A stretch of DNA of 64,000 nucleotides from Verticillium longisporum (taxonomy: Eukaryota > Ascomycota > Sordariomycetes > Glomerellales > Plectosphaerellaceae), in NCBI GenBank assembly GCA_019188255.1, contig JAETXT010000013.1, positions 930,001 through 994,000 on the forward strand. Reading direction: 5' to 3'. Each line of letters opens with the position of its first letter. Position 1 is the first letter of the stretch. Shown here piece by piece: positions 9,960 to 20,506 of this stretch. Below the pieces are notes generated by a model. The model was not told the origin of the DNA. It ran no database searches and was given only the letters and a program-made list of their open reading frames with translations. Both the position numbers and the translations under genes were made by a program.

Positions 9960-12678
9960 AGCTACTAAAAAGGGGGCCCATTTAGGCGCTAAGGATTACG
10001 AGAATATGTATATTAGGACTGCGGAGGGCCATAATTCAGATATATTCCGACCCCCTATATTAAGAGGGCTTCACTGCTTATATAAACCCTAATCTAGTAC
10101 TTCCGCTATGCTTGCGAGCTCTGAATAGGTAGGGTATCTAATAAGTCTTATAATAGTTAATTCTTATATAATTCTTATCTAAGTTACTACTATTTACGTA
10201 AGTTAGATATACTTATCTGCTCTTAGCGATTATATAAGCTATAGTTTATATACTCCTAAGAATAGTGGATCCTAGATATCCTAGATATTACTATCTTAAT
10301 TATAGAGTTCCCTAATATTAGTTTAATATTAGCTCTTCTTTTCTTTATAAGTAGAATAGCTATAAGAACTAATATTAGGAGCTATCGCTAAGGTTAATAG
10401 CTACTCTAATATACCTATAATTCTCTAATCTCTAGCGCGTTAGATCTATTCTCTTAGCCTTAAAGTAAATAACCTAATAATAGGAAATAATAGGAAATAA
10501 TAATTAAGAATAAGGAAAGCGTAGTTTAAAGAAAGCGTAGCTTAAACCTACTATTCCTATAAGCGTTAAGCCTCTAGTTCCTAGCGCCTTAGAGTAATAA
10601 TATTATCTATAAATAGCTCTCTAAGGAAATAAATTAAATTATAATTTAAATAATAAAAATAGGCCTCTAAATCCTAGAAATAAAGGAAATAAATTAGAAT
10701 CTAATAGTAAATAGCGCTCTTATAATTACTAAATATATACTCCTAAGGCCTCTAAATCCCTAATATATTAATAGAATATAATAGAATAATTATTAGCTTT
10801 TCATAGAATCTACTAGAATAATTCTTAATAAATTAAATTACTATTTAATAGGAATAATAAGATTAAATTACCTTAATTAAATAGGTTCTATAGAAGATCT
10901 ATATATCTTATTAATAAGTTTTAATAACTCTATTCTATTAACCTTTCTCTCTCCCTATATCGATTTCTTTAACTTTTATAGGTTAGCCTAATATATATAA
11001 ATAATACTTATATAATTAATAAATATTTATTTTTATTATTCCCGTTTATTCGTTTTCTTTTTCTTTTTAGCCTCGATAATACCTCTTAAACGTAAGACCC
11101 CTATATTTAAGCCCCTTAAGGCTTAGAGAGTAGCTAAGCGTAAGAATATAGTTAATATTAATTATAAGAGCTATTAATCTAGTAAATAGCGTATATATAT
11201 AGTAATATTTATAAGGTTCCCTATCCAGGTTACCTTAAATCTTATCTTATTAATAAATAAACTAAAATTAATACCTTAAGCGTATACTATAATCTCGATC
11301 CTAAAAGATCTTATTATTATAAATATACCTCCGAGTATTCTTATAAGCTAATATAAGCTCTCGTAATCTATATTTCCTATATCTATAGCTCTAATAAGTA
11401 TTATCTTTAATCCTATTAATATATTTAAGGCTATTATAAAGTTTTTAGCCGTTTATAATGAAAAGAATTAAGCTATAAATTCCTATTCCTTTCGATTCCT
11501 TTAATTATCTAATTACGTAATTAGCTAATAATATAATTATAGGATTTAGAGATATAGTATATTATCGTTAAAGGTATATTATAGATTACTGAGGAGGAGG
11601 ACGCTAAAGAGGGTAACGACTTTAATAAAGACCTTAATAGTCTTAATAATACCGACTATAAGGCAGCTAAGCGGGCTATAGCTCTATAGCTCTTTAATTA
11701 CCTTTAGTAGGACTCCTTAGAATAATTAAACTTAGATTCCGAGATATCGGAATCCGAGGCTTAATCGCTATATAATAGATCGGTTATTTTATTAATTTAA
11801 TAATTAAGGGGTAACTATTTTTATTATTTTAGTAATTATAGGGTAATCGTTTTTAAGGAGTTATTATTTTTATTAATATTAATTATACTTATACTTTAAT
11901 TATTCTTTTCTTAATATTTAATTTAACCTTTAATTCTAATTATAACTTTATTAAAGCTTATAAGAGCTTCTAGTACTTAGTTTAGAGCTCCCTTAGTTAT
12001 TATATCTATAAGATTATCCCCTCTTACGATCTAGCGAATTTTATTAACTTTATATTCTTTATAGCTTTACTATAATACTATAAGATCTATTATTAAGCGT
12101 TTCTCTATAATAATGCTTAATTAAATAAAGTATTAATAGAGTAGGAAGCTATTAATATAGATAATTATTTATAAGAATAGTAAATCTAGGTATTTATAGA
12201 TCTTCTAGAATATCTATTTAAGGATATATACTATATTAAAACTATTAATTATATTATAGATTTCACTAGCTAGAATTAAATATATAACCTATTTATATTT
12301 AATAGATTATTAATAAAGAATATTATTATATACTATAAATATATTCTCTTAATTATAAGAACGTTTATTATTAAAGAGGATAATAAATCCGATTTAAGAA
12401 TTAAGGTCCTTATTATTAGCGAAAGAGCTATTAATAAATATATATAGCTAAGCGATCGATAGATTAAGGCATATATAATTTAAGCTATAATCTATATTAT
12501 TAATCTATTATTATATATATTTATTAAACTATTTAAAATCGTCTTTCTTTAAGTTCCTAGCCTAGGAAATTATAGTAAAATCGAAAGCTATTTCGGGTTA
12601 ATAAATAGAAGCTATATATATATTACGAGCTCTCTAGGTAATAAATTACTACTCTAAATCTAGTATCCTTAAGGTTAT

Positions 12679-13125
12679 TATAACGCCTTAGCCTAGTTAT
12701 CACTAGGACACTAGGTAGGACACCCCGTAGGCGATCGGATACGCTATACGGACCTATAGGATTACTCACGTAACCGTAACTAGATCACGATTCTTAAAGT
12801 GATCCGGTTACTAACTATACTATAACCTAAATAATAGGATTACGATAAAAAAGGTAAACTATCTAATATAAACTTATTACCTTAATATAATAAAGATAGA
12901 ATAATAGGTATATAAGGATAAGTATTTAGTATTTATAGATATATTCTTTTTTATAATAATAATTAATCTAAATCTTATTTTATATTTATTATAATAAATA
13001 CGTAACGCTTTACGATACTATATCGTCTTAGAATTATAACCTAAGCTTCTATAAATAATAACCCTAACCCTTTAATAATATTCCCTTTTTAGAAGCTATT
13101 AAGTTATAATATTTTAATTACTCTT
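12679..13125 (+). repeat. Degraded LTR plus leader (inverted repeat arm A)
   Basis: From about 12769 to 13125 this segment matches the reverse complement of 13635-13982 nearly base for base. The LTR probably starts at TATAACGCC (a mutated TGTAACGCC) near 12679 and ends near 13075 after CCCTAACCCTTTAATA. The homology runs on past that end through GAAGCTATTAAG, which is likely leader sequence. The differences I read between the arms are essentially all C/T or G/A transitions. Confidence 0.75.
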
Positions 13126-13634
13126 ATTTAATAGGTTTACTTTATAATACTAAGTAATATTTACTATAAGAATAATATCTATTAATAATATTAGAAATAA
13201 TACTAATAACTTAGCTACTATAATCTAGGAGCTCCATTTAGAGAACGAATAGCTCCGAGCGTTAATATAATAACTTTAAAGCGGAACGAATATAAAAGCT
13301 CTTCCCCCTTAATTATTCGATAATAACCCTAAAGTACTTTAGTCTTTTATTACCTAAGGACGCTAATACTATAAAGCTAATAAAGGCTAACTTAAATATT
13401 AAAGCGAGAAGGTTATTAACGCCTCCTCTTACCTTAAAGGGGACGCTTTATACTAATTCGAACCCTTTATTAAGGACTATTCTATTTATATTAAGAAAGA
13501 AGATATAAAATAAGCTATTTAGGATATCTATATTAATATAAATATATTCGAAGAAGCTATTAAAGGAATATTTAAGGATATAGATAAGGAACGATAAAAT
13601 AAAAGAAAAATCCTTTAGCTTAAATAAACTAAGC
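13126..13634 (+). pseudogene. Gag remnant of an LTR retrotransposon, RIP-inactivated
   Basis: In the plus frame around 13209-13620, LTR-retrotransposon gag-like phrases can be followed (ELHLENE, SGTNIKALPP, LFDNNPKVL, SFIT, YYKANKG, then FEPFIKDYS and DIDKER). They are broken by TAG/TAA codons at places where such proteins often have Gln, as expected from CAG/CAA changed to TAG/TAA by RIP. The remnant stops abruptly at the inverted LTR copy, so no pol region remains here. The family call is inference from gag-like wording only. Confidence 0.6.
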
Positions 13635-13982
13635 TAGTATTACGACCTAGTAGCTTCCGAAGGGGGAATACTATTAGAGGGTTAGGGTTACTATTTATAG
13701 AAGCTTAGGTTATAACTCTAAGACGATATAGTATTATAAAGCATTATATATTTATTATAATAAATATAAAGTAAGACTTAGATTAATTACTATCGTAAAA
13801 AAGAATACATCTATAAATACTAAATACCTATCTTTATATACCTATTATTCTTTCCTTATTATATTAAGTTAATAAGTCTATATTAAATAATTTACCTTTC
13901 TTATCGTAATCCTATTACTTAAGTTATAGTATAATTAATAATTAGATTACTTTAAGAATCGTAATCTAATTATAGTAATTTT
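13635..13982 (-). repeat. Degraded LTR copy in inverted orientation (arm B)
   Basis: Reverse complement of arm A, lacking the first ~90 bases of the putative LTR. Its outer part is more C-to-T changed than arm A, while its inner part (CCCCCTTCGGAAGCTACTAGG on the minus strand) is less changed. The two arms were therefore mutated separately. Confidence 0.75.
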
Positions 13983-15647
13983 ATTCCGCGTAGGAAACCC
14001 GCCTCCCGCGCCGGTTTCCTTCTCTGGAAATAATAGTTATGGGTAGGTCGCTTCATTCCCTACGATACGTCTTCTCCCACCACGTAATTCGCTCTTTTCT
14101 ACCGCCCCCCTAAGGAATATATCTTTTTCTACCGCGTATAAAATCCACGTTATATCCTCATAAAAGACCTAAATCTAGGCTTTCTTAATCTTTTCTACTA
14201 TAACCTAGAATAAGGCCCTTTTTAGCTACCTTATCACTATTTCGTTACTGTCTCTAATTTTCTCCGTTCTAGTCCTTTATATTAGAGCCTTTACTAGGTT
14301 CGTATAATATCTTAGAGACCTATAAGCAACCTTAACTGCTATGGCTTGAGGATACTTGGGCCTACGCATTGCCTCTAGCTAACGACTCGTAGACCCCCTC
14401 TAACGCTCTCTCTCTATAGATAGATCTCTCTCTATAGCTAGACGATCACTTAGACTCACTGCATCACTTAGGATCATAGCCCTATCCTCGGCCATAATAC
14501 TAGCTATAATAAGGTCGTCTCTTACGTTCATAAGGCGAGACACGAACCGGGCCTAATCTAATACTTAGTACGAGAATAAGCCCTTTTAGAGACGATATTA
14601 CCTTTTAGGGACGAAAATTAAGTATATTAGGATATCTCTTAGGAGAAGGTATATATAATATAGTAATCGGTATATCCGGAGATAAAGCCTTATACTCTAG
14701 ATATAACTATAGAGCATTAGAGGCCTTATCTTATCCTAACTTATCTAATAAGCGCCCTTAATTATCCTTAGCTCCCCTTCTAGACTTTCGGATATCGCTA
14801 TACTCCTTAGGAGAGTAGTATCCTAGATTATAAATATAGCCGAACTACGCTAAGCATAACCGTATCGGCCTATATCTAGGCGTAACGATCTACTACTATC
14901 GTAGTTAGCCTACTAGGCTAACTCATCTTATTAATTTACCTTAGCTCTACTAAACCCTTAACTTCTAAGCTAATGAAGATCCTATACTAAGCCGGTTTCG
15001 GCCTAGCCCGAAGTTAGGTAAGACTTTTCAGGGTATAGGCTTACTAGTTATACCTATAGCTATCTTTCTAGGTAGAAGCATTGCCTATAATTAGCGAGAG
15101 AACGAGTAAGTAAGGGGCTAATCGTCCGCCCTTACTAGAACTCGAACTATAACGCTAGAGACCTTAATTCTAAACTAAGGTAGTATATTGCTTTATTAGT
15201 AGCTTAATAAGTATTTACGAAATCTAATATATAATATAGCTATTACGATATATCGATAATTATTATATAGCGCTAGTCTAGCCTTACCTTAATTTATATA
15301 GAAATGCCTTAACTAGGTACGTAAGATATTATCATAGGAACCGGTCGCTTATATTCCGATAGATTCTAGGCCTAGAGCCACGAGCCATATAAGCAAGCTA
15401 GGGGCATCTTAGCTATATAACTCTTTAGTAATAGTAGTAAACTTTTAATTACATGACCTTAAGGGACTAAGGTAACGACCGAGTAGTTCGACTAGGATCC
15501 CTATTAAAGATATAGCTAGAAGACCGGTTAATAAGCTAATCTACCCTAGTAATAATCGCGTAATATTAGGGGTTCTTAGTAGGACGCTCCTAATATCTAA
15601 TTTACCCTAGGATTAGTTATACTTACTAGTCTTAAGCGTTTTAAGTA

Positions 15648-15695
15648 ACGTGCATGATAAGCAAGTGGGCCAAACAAGCAAGTGGGCCACCTGAC
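15648..15695 (+). repeat. Left TIR of element 1
   Basis: 48 bases identical to the reverse complement of 17460-17507. After one mismatch, four more bases match. It starts ACGTGCATGATAAG next to the TA duplication. Confidence 0.95.
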
Positions 15696-15754
15696 CACGA
15701 CCATGCGACGACAGCAGCATCCCGGTGAACCCTAACGCCTTAAATCAATTGAAA

Positions 15755-17408
15755 CTACTTGAAATCCTCTTCTTCAGAAGCCCTCGTCTCCAGCTGACAA
15801 GTTCGCGCATTATGTCCAGGCTCGCCGCAGACACCGCAGCGCCGTTTCTTCGTCCCGTCCCTTGGTTGGCGACTGCTTCTCTGACGCGTTTCCTCATTTA
15901 TCTGGACCTGAACCTCGATATTGGTTTGTATCTCCTGTCCCTCACCTAGAGTTAGACTCCCTCCTTGCCTGAGACGTGTTTTCTTAGCTCTCCGACGCTT
16001 GCTGAGTGTCGCGTTCTCGTCTCGAAGGATCTGGTTCTCCGACTTCAATAGGGCGAGTTGATGCATGATTCCACGCGTCCCCTTGGTAAAGTGGTCTATA
16101 GCGTTAAGAATCGACGTCGGAGAGCTTCCTTGGTGTCGGGCGATTCGACCTTTAATAAACTCTGACTGACAGCTAGCTTCAATCGGGTTGTGAGGCGTTT
16201 GGGAGACCCAAGGTTCTGATGTATCGGGGACCCCCTCGACGGGCGTCGGTGTCCGTAGCTTCACATCCAGCTTTGAAACCACAATTTCGGGGCTCATTGG
16301 GACAAGCCCAGCACCTCTGAACCCCCTTGATATTCCTTTCCGTCATAGCTTCTTTGAAAGCTGCGAAAAACGCGGGAAAGAAGTCCTCCTTCGTGATGTG
16401 GCTTGTACCTGCCCTCATCTTCTTCTCAATTTGCCGACCGTAGGCCTGCTTTAGCGGGCCAAAACAGCCAACATCAAGAGGTTGAAGTAGGTGAGATGAA
16501 TGGGGAGGCATGCATAGCGTAATGATGTTGTTTTCCTTGCAGTAGAGCTCGAACTCAACGGAATGGTGACTTTGGTGCCCATCTAGGATAAGGAGGCGAT
16601 ATCCGGCCGACCGACGGGGCTTGGTATGCTTGTCAAAATGCTGAATCCATTCTAGACCTTTCTCATTTGTTGTCCAGCCTTTGTCTGTCGTAGCGATTAC
16701 CCAGTCGTGAGGTAGAGGGCTGTCTTCGTACCAGCTTGAGAGGTGATTTTTGCCCGCCATAATGATGAACGGCGGGACACACCACCCGTCTGCGCCAACG
16801 CCTTGGATCACTGTCACCCATTCCCGACCTCCTGGTTGGACCATTTTCGTATTAGAACGTCTTTCGGCGTTCGTAACGACCATTCCGGACCCGATAACGC
16901 CCATCATAAACCCAGTCTCATCGAAGTTATAGATATCAGGCTCCGCGATACCGTATTTGGCGATTGTGTTCTTTACGAGCGCGAACCAATCGCGAATTGC
17001 CTCGGGATCTTCGCATTGGGCTCTCTGATAGTCATATCTGCGAAAGAAACGCGTCTTAAGCTCTGGTTGTCGCCTGACGAAGTTTGAGGCCCAGCGCTTC
17101 CCGACACTCGGCGCGTCGCGGTCGGCTAGCAGTCGATTAGCCATATCTTCAACCTCACAAAGCCGGGGAGGAAATGCTCGGGAATTTAGCTCAAGTATGT
17201 ATTGAACAATCGTTAACTCCTCGAGCTCCGTCAAATTTCGATTGAGGGGGATCCTGTCGCGTTGCGAAGTAATACCGCGTAGTCGACGCGTCAAGGTCAT
17301 TCGGGGAACACCAAAGATATTTGTCGCAGCGCGTATACTGAGATCTGGGTCATTTTGAATAGCCTGAAGAGCAAGCTGTAATTGACGTTCTTGTGAGGGC
17401 GGAGACAT
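15755..17408 (-). pseudogene. DDE transposase of element 1, one apparent frameshift
   Basis: Cut-and-paste transposase of the pogo/Fot1 group (DDE_1 type). Residues 1-60 form a helix-turn-helix (DLSIRAATNIFGVPRMTLTRR). A CENP-B-like second DNA-binding part follows (RLCEVEDMANRLLADR, VGKRWASNFVRRQPELKTR). The catalytic core has NFDETGF (first Asp), LLILDGHQSHHS (second Asp) and SSHLLQPLDVGCFGPLK (third acidic position). The frame breaks after TERNIKG at a G run (C5 at 16322-16326 on the plus strand). Comparison with element 2 suggests two lost bases, or one gained. The second frame (16297-15755) continues with a helical segment (ALLKSENQILRDENATLSKR) and ends in a zinc knuckle, CGVCGEPGHNARTC. 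The repaired length would be 551 residues, as in element 2. Confidence 0.9.
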
Positions 17409-17459
17409 CGTTGTTGGTGGAGGAATTAATGGTTAACGTAAGAAGGTCGCGTTTTCGTC

Positions 17460-17507
17460 GTCAGGTGGCCCACTTGCTTGTTTGGCCCACTTGCTTATCA
17501 TGCACGT
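17460..17507 (-). repeat. Right TIR of element 1
   Basis: 48 bases, reverse complement of 15648-15695, followed by TA at 17508-17509. Confidence 0.95.
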
Positions 17508-17683
17508 TAATATAAAATATATTATTATCGATTAGATAATATTCTCCTTTAGGAAAGAGCTCGGTTATAGCGAAGGATAAAGTAATATTAATTAGTATCC
17601 CCGAAAGAGGGTATTCCTTAAAAGGGCCTTTCCTTAAGCGGAAAGTAGTCATTCTACTTAAGTTCTTAATTTAAACTAGACTA

Positions 17684-17729
17684 ACGTAATCCACAAGCGA
17701 GTGGTTCACCCAAGCGAGTGGTTCACTTC
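17684..17729 (+). repeat. Left TIR of element 2
   Basis: 46 bases, starting ACGTAATCCACAAGCG. It pairs with 19497-19542 with a single mismatch. Confidence 0.93.
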
Positions 17730-17781
17730 GCCCGGGCCCACGACCTACACCTGAATTCTACAGATTCCACCTCCGCCCGCG

Positions 17782-19435
17782 ATGGAGACTCTTTCAAAAG
17801 AAGGTCAATTATTCCTTGCTATCCAAGCTATGGACAATGACCCGAACCTAAGCGCCCGGAGTGCTGCGAGGATCTACACCGTCCCCTTAACGACGCTCCT
17901 CCGACGCCAGAAGGGCAAACCCTCCCGACGCGAAAGCCCGCCCAATTCTGCCAAATTAACAGTACTAGAAGAGAAAACTATTGTCGAATATATCCTTGAC
18001 CTAGATGCGCGATCTTACCCTCCCCGGTTGGGTGAGGTCGGAGATATGGCGAATCGCCTGCTTGCCGACCGTGACGCGCCACGCGTCGGGAAGAACTGGG
18101 CCGCAAACTTCGTCAAACGGCAACCAGAGCTCCGGACGCGTTTCTTTCGCAAGTACGACTACAAGAGGGCCCAATGCGAAGATCCGGACGCGATAAACGC
18201 GTGGTTCCGCCTCGTGCATAACATGATCGCCAAGTACGGCATCCAAGAGGCTGACATGTACAACTTTGACGAGACCGGCTTCCAGATGGGCGTTATCGCC
18301 AACGGAATGGTCGTGACCAGTTCGGAAAGACGGTCCAATGTGAAGATGAGGCAGCCAGGCAACCGGGAATGGGTTACGGTGATCCAGGGCGTTGGCGCGT
18401 TGGGTTTCTCCGTCCCGCCGTTCATCGTGGTTTCGGGCAAGTACCACCTCTCGAGCTGGTACCAGGACGACGCGATTTCTCGCGACTGGAGAATCGCAAC
18501 ATCTCCAAACGGCTGGACGACGAATGATATTGGTCTGGAATGGATTCGGCATTTTGACAGGCATACAAAGTCCCGTACTTCGGGCGGTTATCGCCTACTG
18601 ATCCTGGATGGCCACGAAAGTCACCACTCGGTCGACTTCGAACTCTACTGCAAGGAGAACAACATCATCACACTCTGTATGCCTCCTCATTCGTCACATC
18701 TACTCCAGCCTCTCGATGTTGGGTGTTTTGGCCCACTAAAGAAAGCATACGGTCGGCAAATCGAGGATAGGATGAGGGCGGGTACAACGCACATCAGCAA
18801 AGAGGACTTCTTCCCGGCGTTTTCGGCTGCATTTCAGCAAGCAATGACAGAAAAAACATCCAGGGAGGCTTTCGAGGAGCGGGGCTTGTCCCCCATAACC
18901 CGGAAACAGTCCTGTCAAAGCTGGATGTGAGGTTGAGGACGACGACGCCTCCGGGGACGTCCCACGGGGAGCGTGATTCTTGGGTCTCTAAGACGCCCAC
19001 TAACCTGCTCGAGGCAGGTTCCCAGACTGACTTCATCAAAGGGCGAATCTCACGCCACCAGGGAAGCTCCCCAACGTCAATTTTAGATGCTGTTGACTAT
19101 CTTGCGAAGGGGACGCGGGGTGTTATGCACCAGATCGCTCTTTTGAAGTCAGAGGTTATGATCCTTCGAGAGGAAAATGCTACACTAAGCCGACGCCGGA
19201 GGGCCAAAAGCTACGTCTCCGGGAAGGAGGAAGCATGGCTGTAGGCGAGGGACAGGACAAGATTGCTCAGAAGGAAGTAGATATCCAGATAAAAGAGGAA
19301 ACGCTGCAGAACCCGGGTCCCGCGTCGTGGTCCCAGCCGAAGAAACGATGCTGTAGCGTATGCGGGAAGACCGGCCACAACGCGAGAACTTGTCAGGTAG
19401 CTATCTCATCGTCTGCAAAAGACGAGGAGGAGTGA
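17782..19435 (+). pseudogene. DDE transposase of element 2, two apparent frameshifts
   Basis: Homologous over its whole length to the element 1 transposase but clearly diverged. It has an N-terminal helix-turn-helix (DPNLSARSAARIYTVPLTTLLRR), a CENP-B-like part, catalytic motifs NFDETGF and LLILDGHESHHS, and SSHLLQPLDVGCFGPLKKAYG. The frame breaks at an A6 run (18851-18856), where seven A restore EKNIQGGFRGAG, and at an A4 run (19206-19209), where five A restore RRAKKLRLREGG. The last part ends in the zinc knuckle CCSVCGKTGHNARTC. Corrected, the protein would have 551 residues, equal to element 1. As written it is inactive, but the lesions are in short homopolymers and may be sequence errors. 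Confidence 0.9.
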
Positions 19436-19496
19436 TTTTAATTGATTTACGGCGTTTGGGTTGAGGTTTTCCTCGGAATGTTTGTCGGGTCGGGGT

Positions 19497-19542
19497 GAAG
19501 TGAACCACTCGCATGGGTGAACCACTCGCTTGTGGATTACGT
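19497..19542 (-). repeat. Right TIR of element 2
   Basis: 46 bases, reverse complement of 17684-17729 with one mismatch, followed by TA. The strongly RIP-mutated DNA does not continue past this point. Confidence 0.93.
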
Positions 19543-19544
19543 TA

Positions 19545-20506
19545 ATGGTATCGTTTAAAAGAAGAATTGAAGCTCTTAATAACAATATCAAAATTGTATC
19601 ATCAACGATGAGGGCAGTGCGCAAAAAGGGGGCATAACCTACCTATTGGAGGGGGTCAAGTGCGGAAGAAAGTTGTACGTAAGGTATAGCTAAGGTACCT
19701 ACCTAGGTAGTTAGGTGACTTATTCTACAAGGCAGGAGGGTGTCTGCTGTTGGTGGAGGTCAAGGGTCTGGAGAAAAGGTGTTGTTATTGGGAAGTTATT
19801 CTGCAGGGCAGGAGGGTGCCTGGAACTAAGCTATGGGGAGGCAACAGGGCACGGGCCACCTGGCACCAGGTGAATGCCACTGACCAAGTGAATACCATCA
19901 ACATCTGCAATCAAGATGAGAGGCACTGGGCGCACAGGCCTTGGCACCAGGTGAATGCCACCACCAACAAATCATACTGTTTGGTCACGCAATCGTCACT
20001 TGTTCTCGTTACATGAAAAGAAAGATGCTGAAGGTATGTTAATGCACACACTTCACCTTGATCAGGACCACGCTGGTGCGGCCTCAACACCCTAAGCTTT
20101 CCCCGGCATCTCCAGTGCGTGTTCTGAATTCACAAGGACCAATGGCTCAGATGCCGATCTTTCGACCTCCTCGTCAGCAAGACGACTTGCGGGCCGTCGT
20201 TGGATGTATGGACGAGCTTTTGAATTTCCGTATCCAATTCTGGTCTAGTTCTGGAGCAAAAATCCGGGGCCCCGTGTCCACGCTGCGCTGGTGAGAATGA
20301 GACCCATGAGTGTGGGGAGTGGGATGATCGCTTCAGTGCAACTGAGGCCGTCCGCCAGCTATATATCGACTCAGTGCCTCCAAGAGACTCTCACGACGCC
20401 AGTCTTCTCCATATCGAATCTTGACCTTTCAATAATCTTCATCTTTGTACTCGATTCGCCTGTTGCTATATTTACCCCGAGATCAAGTGAAACTAGTCAA
20501 ATCACA
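19545..20506. other. Upstream region of the MFS transporter
   Basis: About 960 bases without a convincing gene. It contains GGTACCTACCTAGGTAG near 19695-19712 and a 20-base repeat starting TGGCACCAGGTG at 19861-19880 and 19942-19961, whose core CACCAGGTG is palindromic. A TATATAT-like word near 20360 could be the TATA box of the transporter. Confidence 0.45.

Larger units (their letters stand above)
9960..15645. repeat. RIP-mutated AT-rich block (transposon graveyard)
   Basis: No ORF of 60 codons on either strand over about 5.7 kb. TpA is extremely common, while CpA and TpG are nearly absent across long stretches (for example 10081-12700); CpG words such as GCG and ACG survive. This is the pattern of RIP, which converts CpA to TpA, rather than of CpG deamination. 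Remnants are legible: a degraded LTR around 12679-13075, a gag-like remnant to its right, an inverted second LTR copy, and a coding-like stretch near 11580-11700 (TEEEDAKEGNDF in one frame) that I cannot assign. From about 14,000 to 15,640 the composition is less extreme but still without genes. The block continues between the two transposons at 17510-17681. Confidence 0.9.
15648..17507 (-). mobile_element. Pogo/Fot1-like DNA transposon, element 1 (1860 bp)
   Basis: Complete in outline: 48-base perfect terminal inverted repeats at 15648-15695 and 17460-17507, flanked by TA (15646-15647 and 17508-17509), the target duplication of the Tc1/mariner superfamily. Each TIR contains two direct copies of AAGCAAGTGGGCCA 17 bases apart, probably the transposase binding sites. 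It carries one transposase gene on the minus strand. It has normal GC content and many CpA/TpG words, unlike the surrounding RIP-mutated DNA, so it arrived after that DNA was mutated or escaped the process. Confidence 0.95.
17684..19542 (+). mobile_element. Pogo/Fot1-like DNA transposon, element 2 (1859 bp)
   Basis: Sister family of element 1, in the opposite orientation and only about 175 bases away. TIRs of 46 bases (17684-17729 and 19497-19542, one mismatch) are flanked by TA at 17682-17683 and 19543-19544. Each TIR has two copies of a 14-base word, AAGCGAGTGGTTCA, again 17 bases apart. The TIR sequences differ from those of element 1, although both begin ACGT and keep the same layout. It is GC-normal and free of RIP. 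Confidence 0.95.

Noticed and set aside
13062..13690. Telomere-like CCCTAACCC and GGGTTAGGG words
   Set aside because: Under two repeat units each, located at the ends of the two inverted LTR copies and explained by the LTR terminus; not a telomere or interstitial telomeric array.
16743..17087. Plus ORF inside transposon element 1
   Set aside because: Antisense shadow of the transposase catalytic core.
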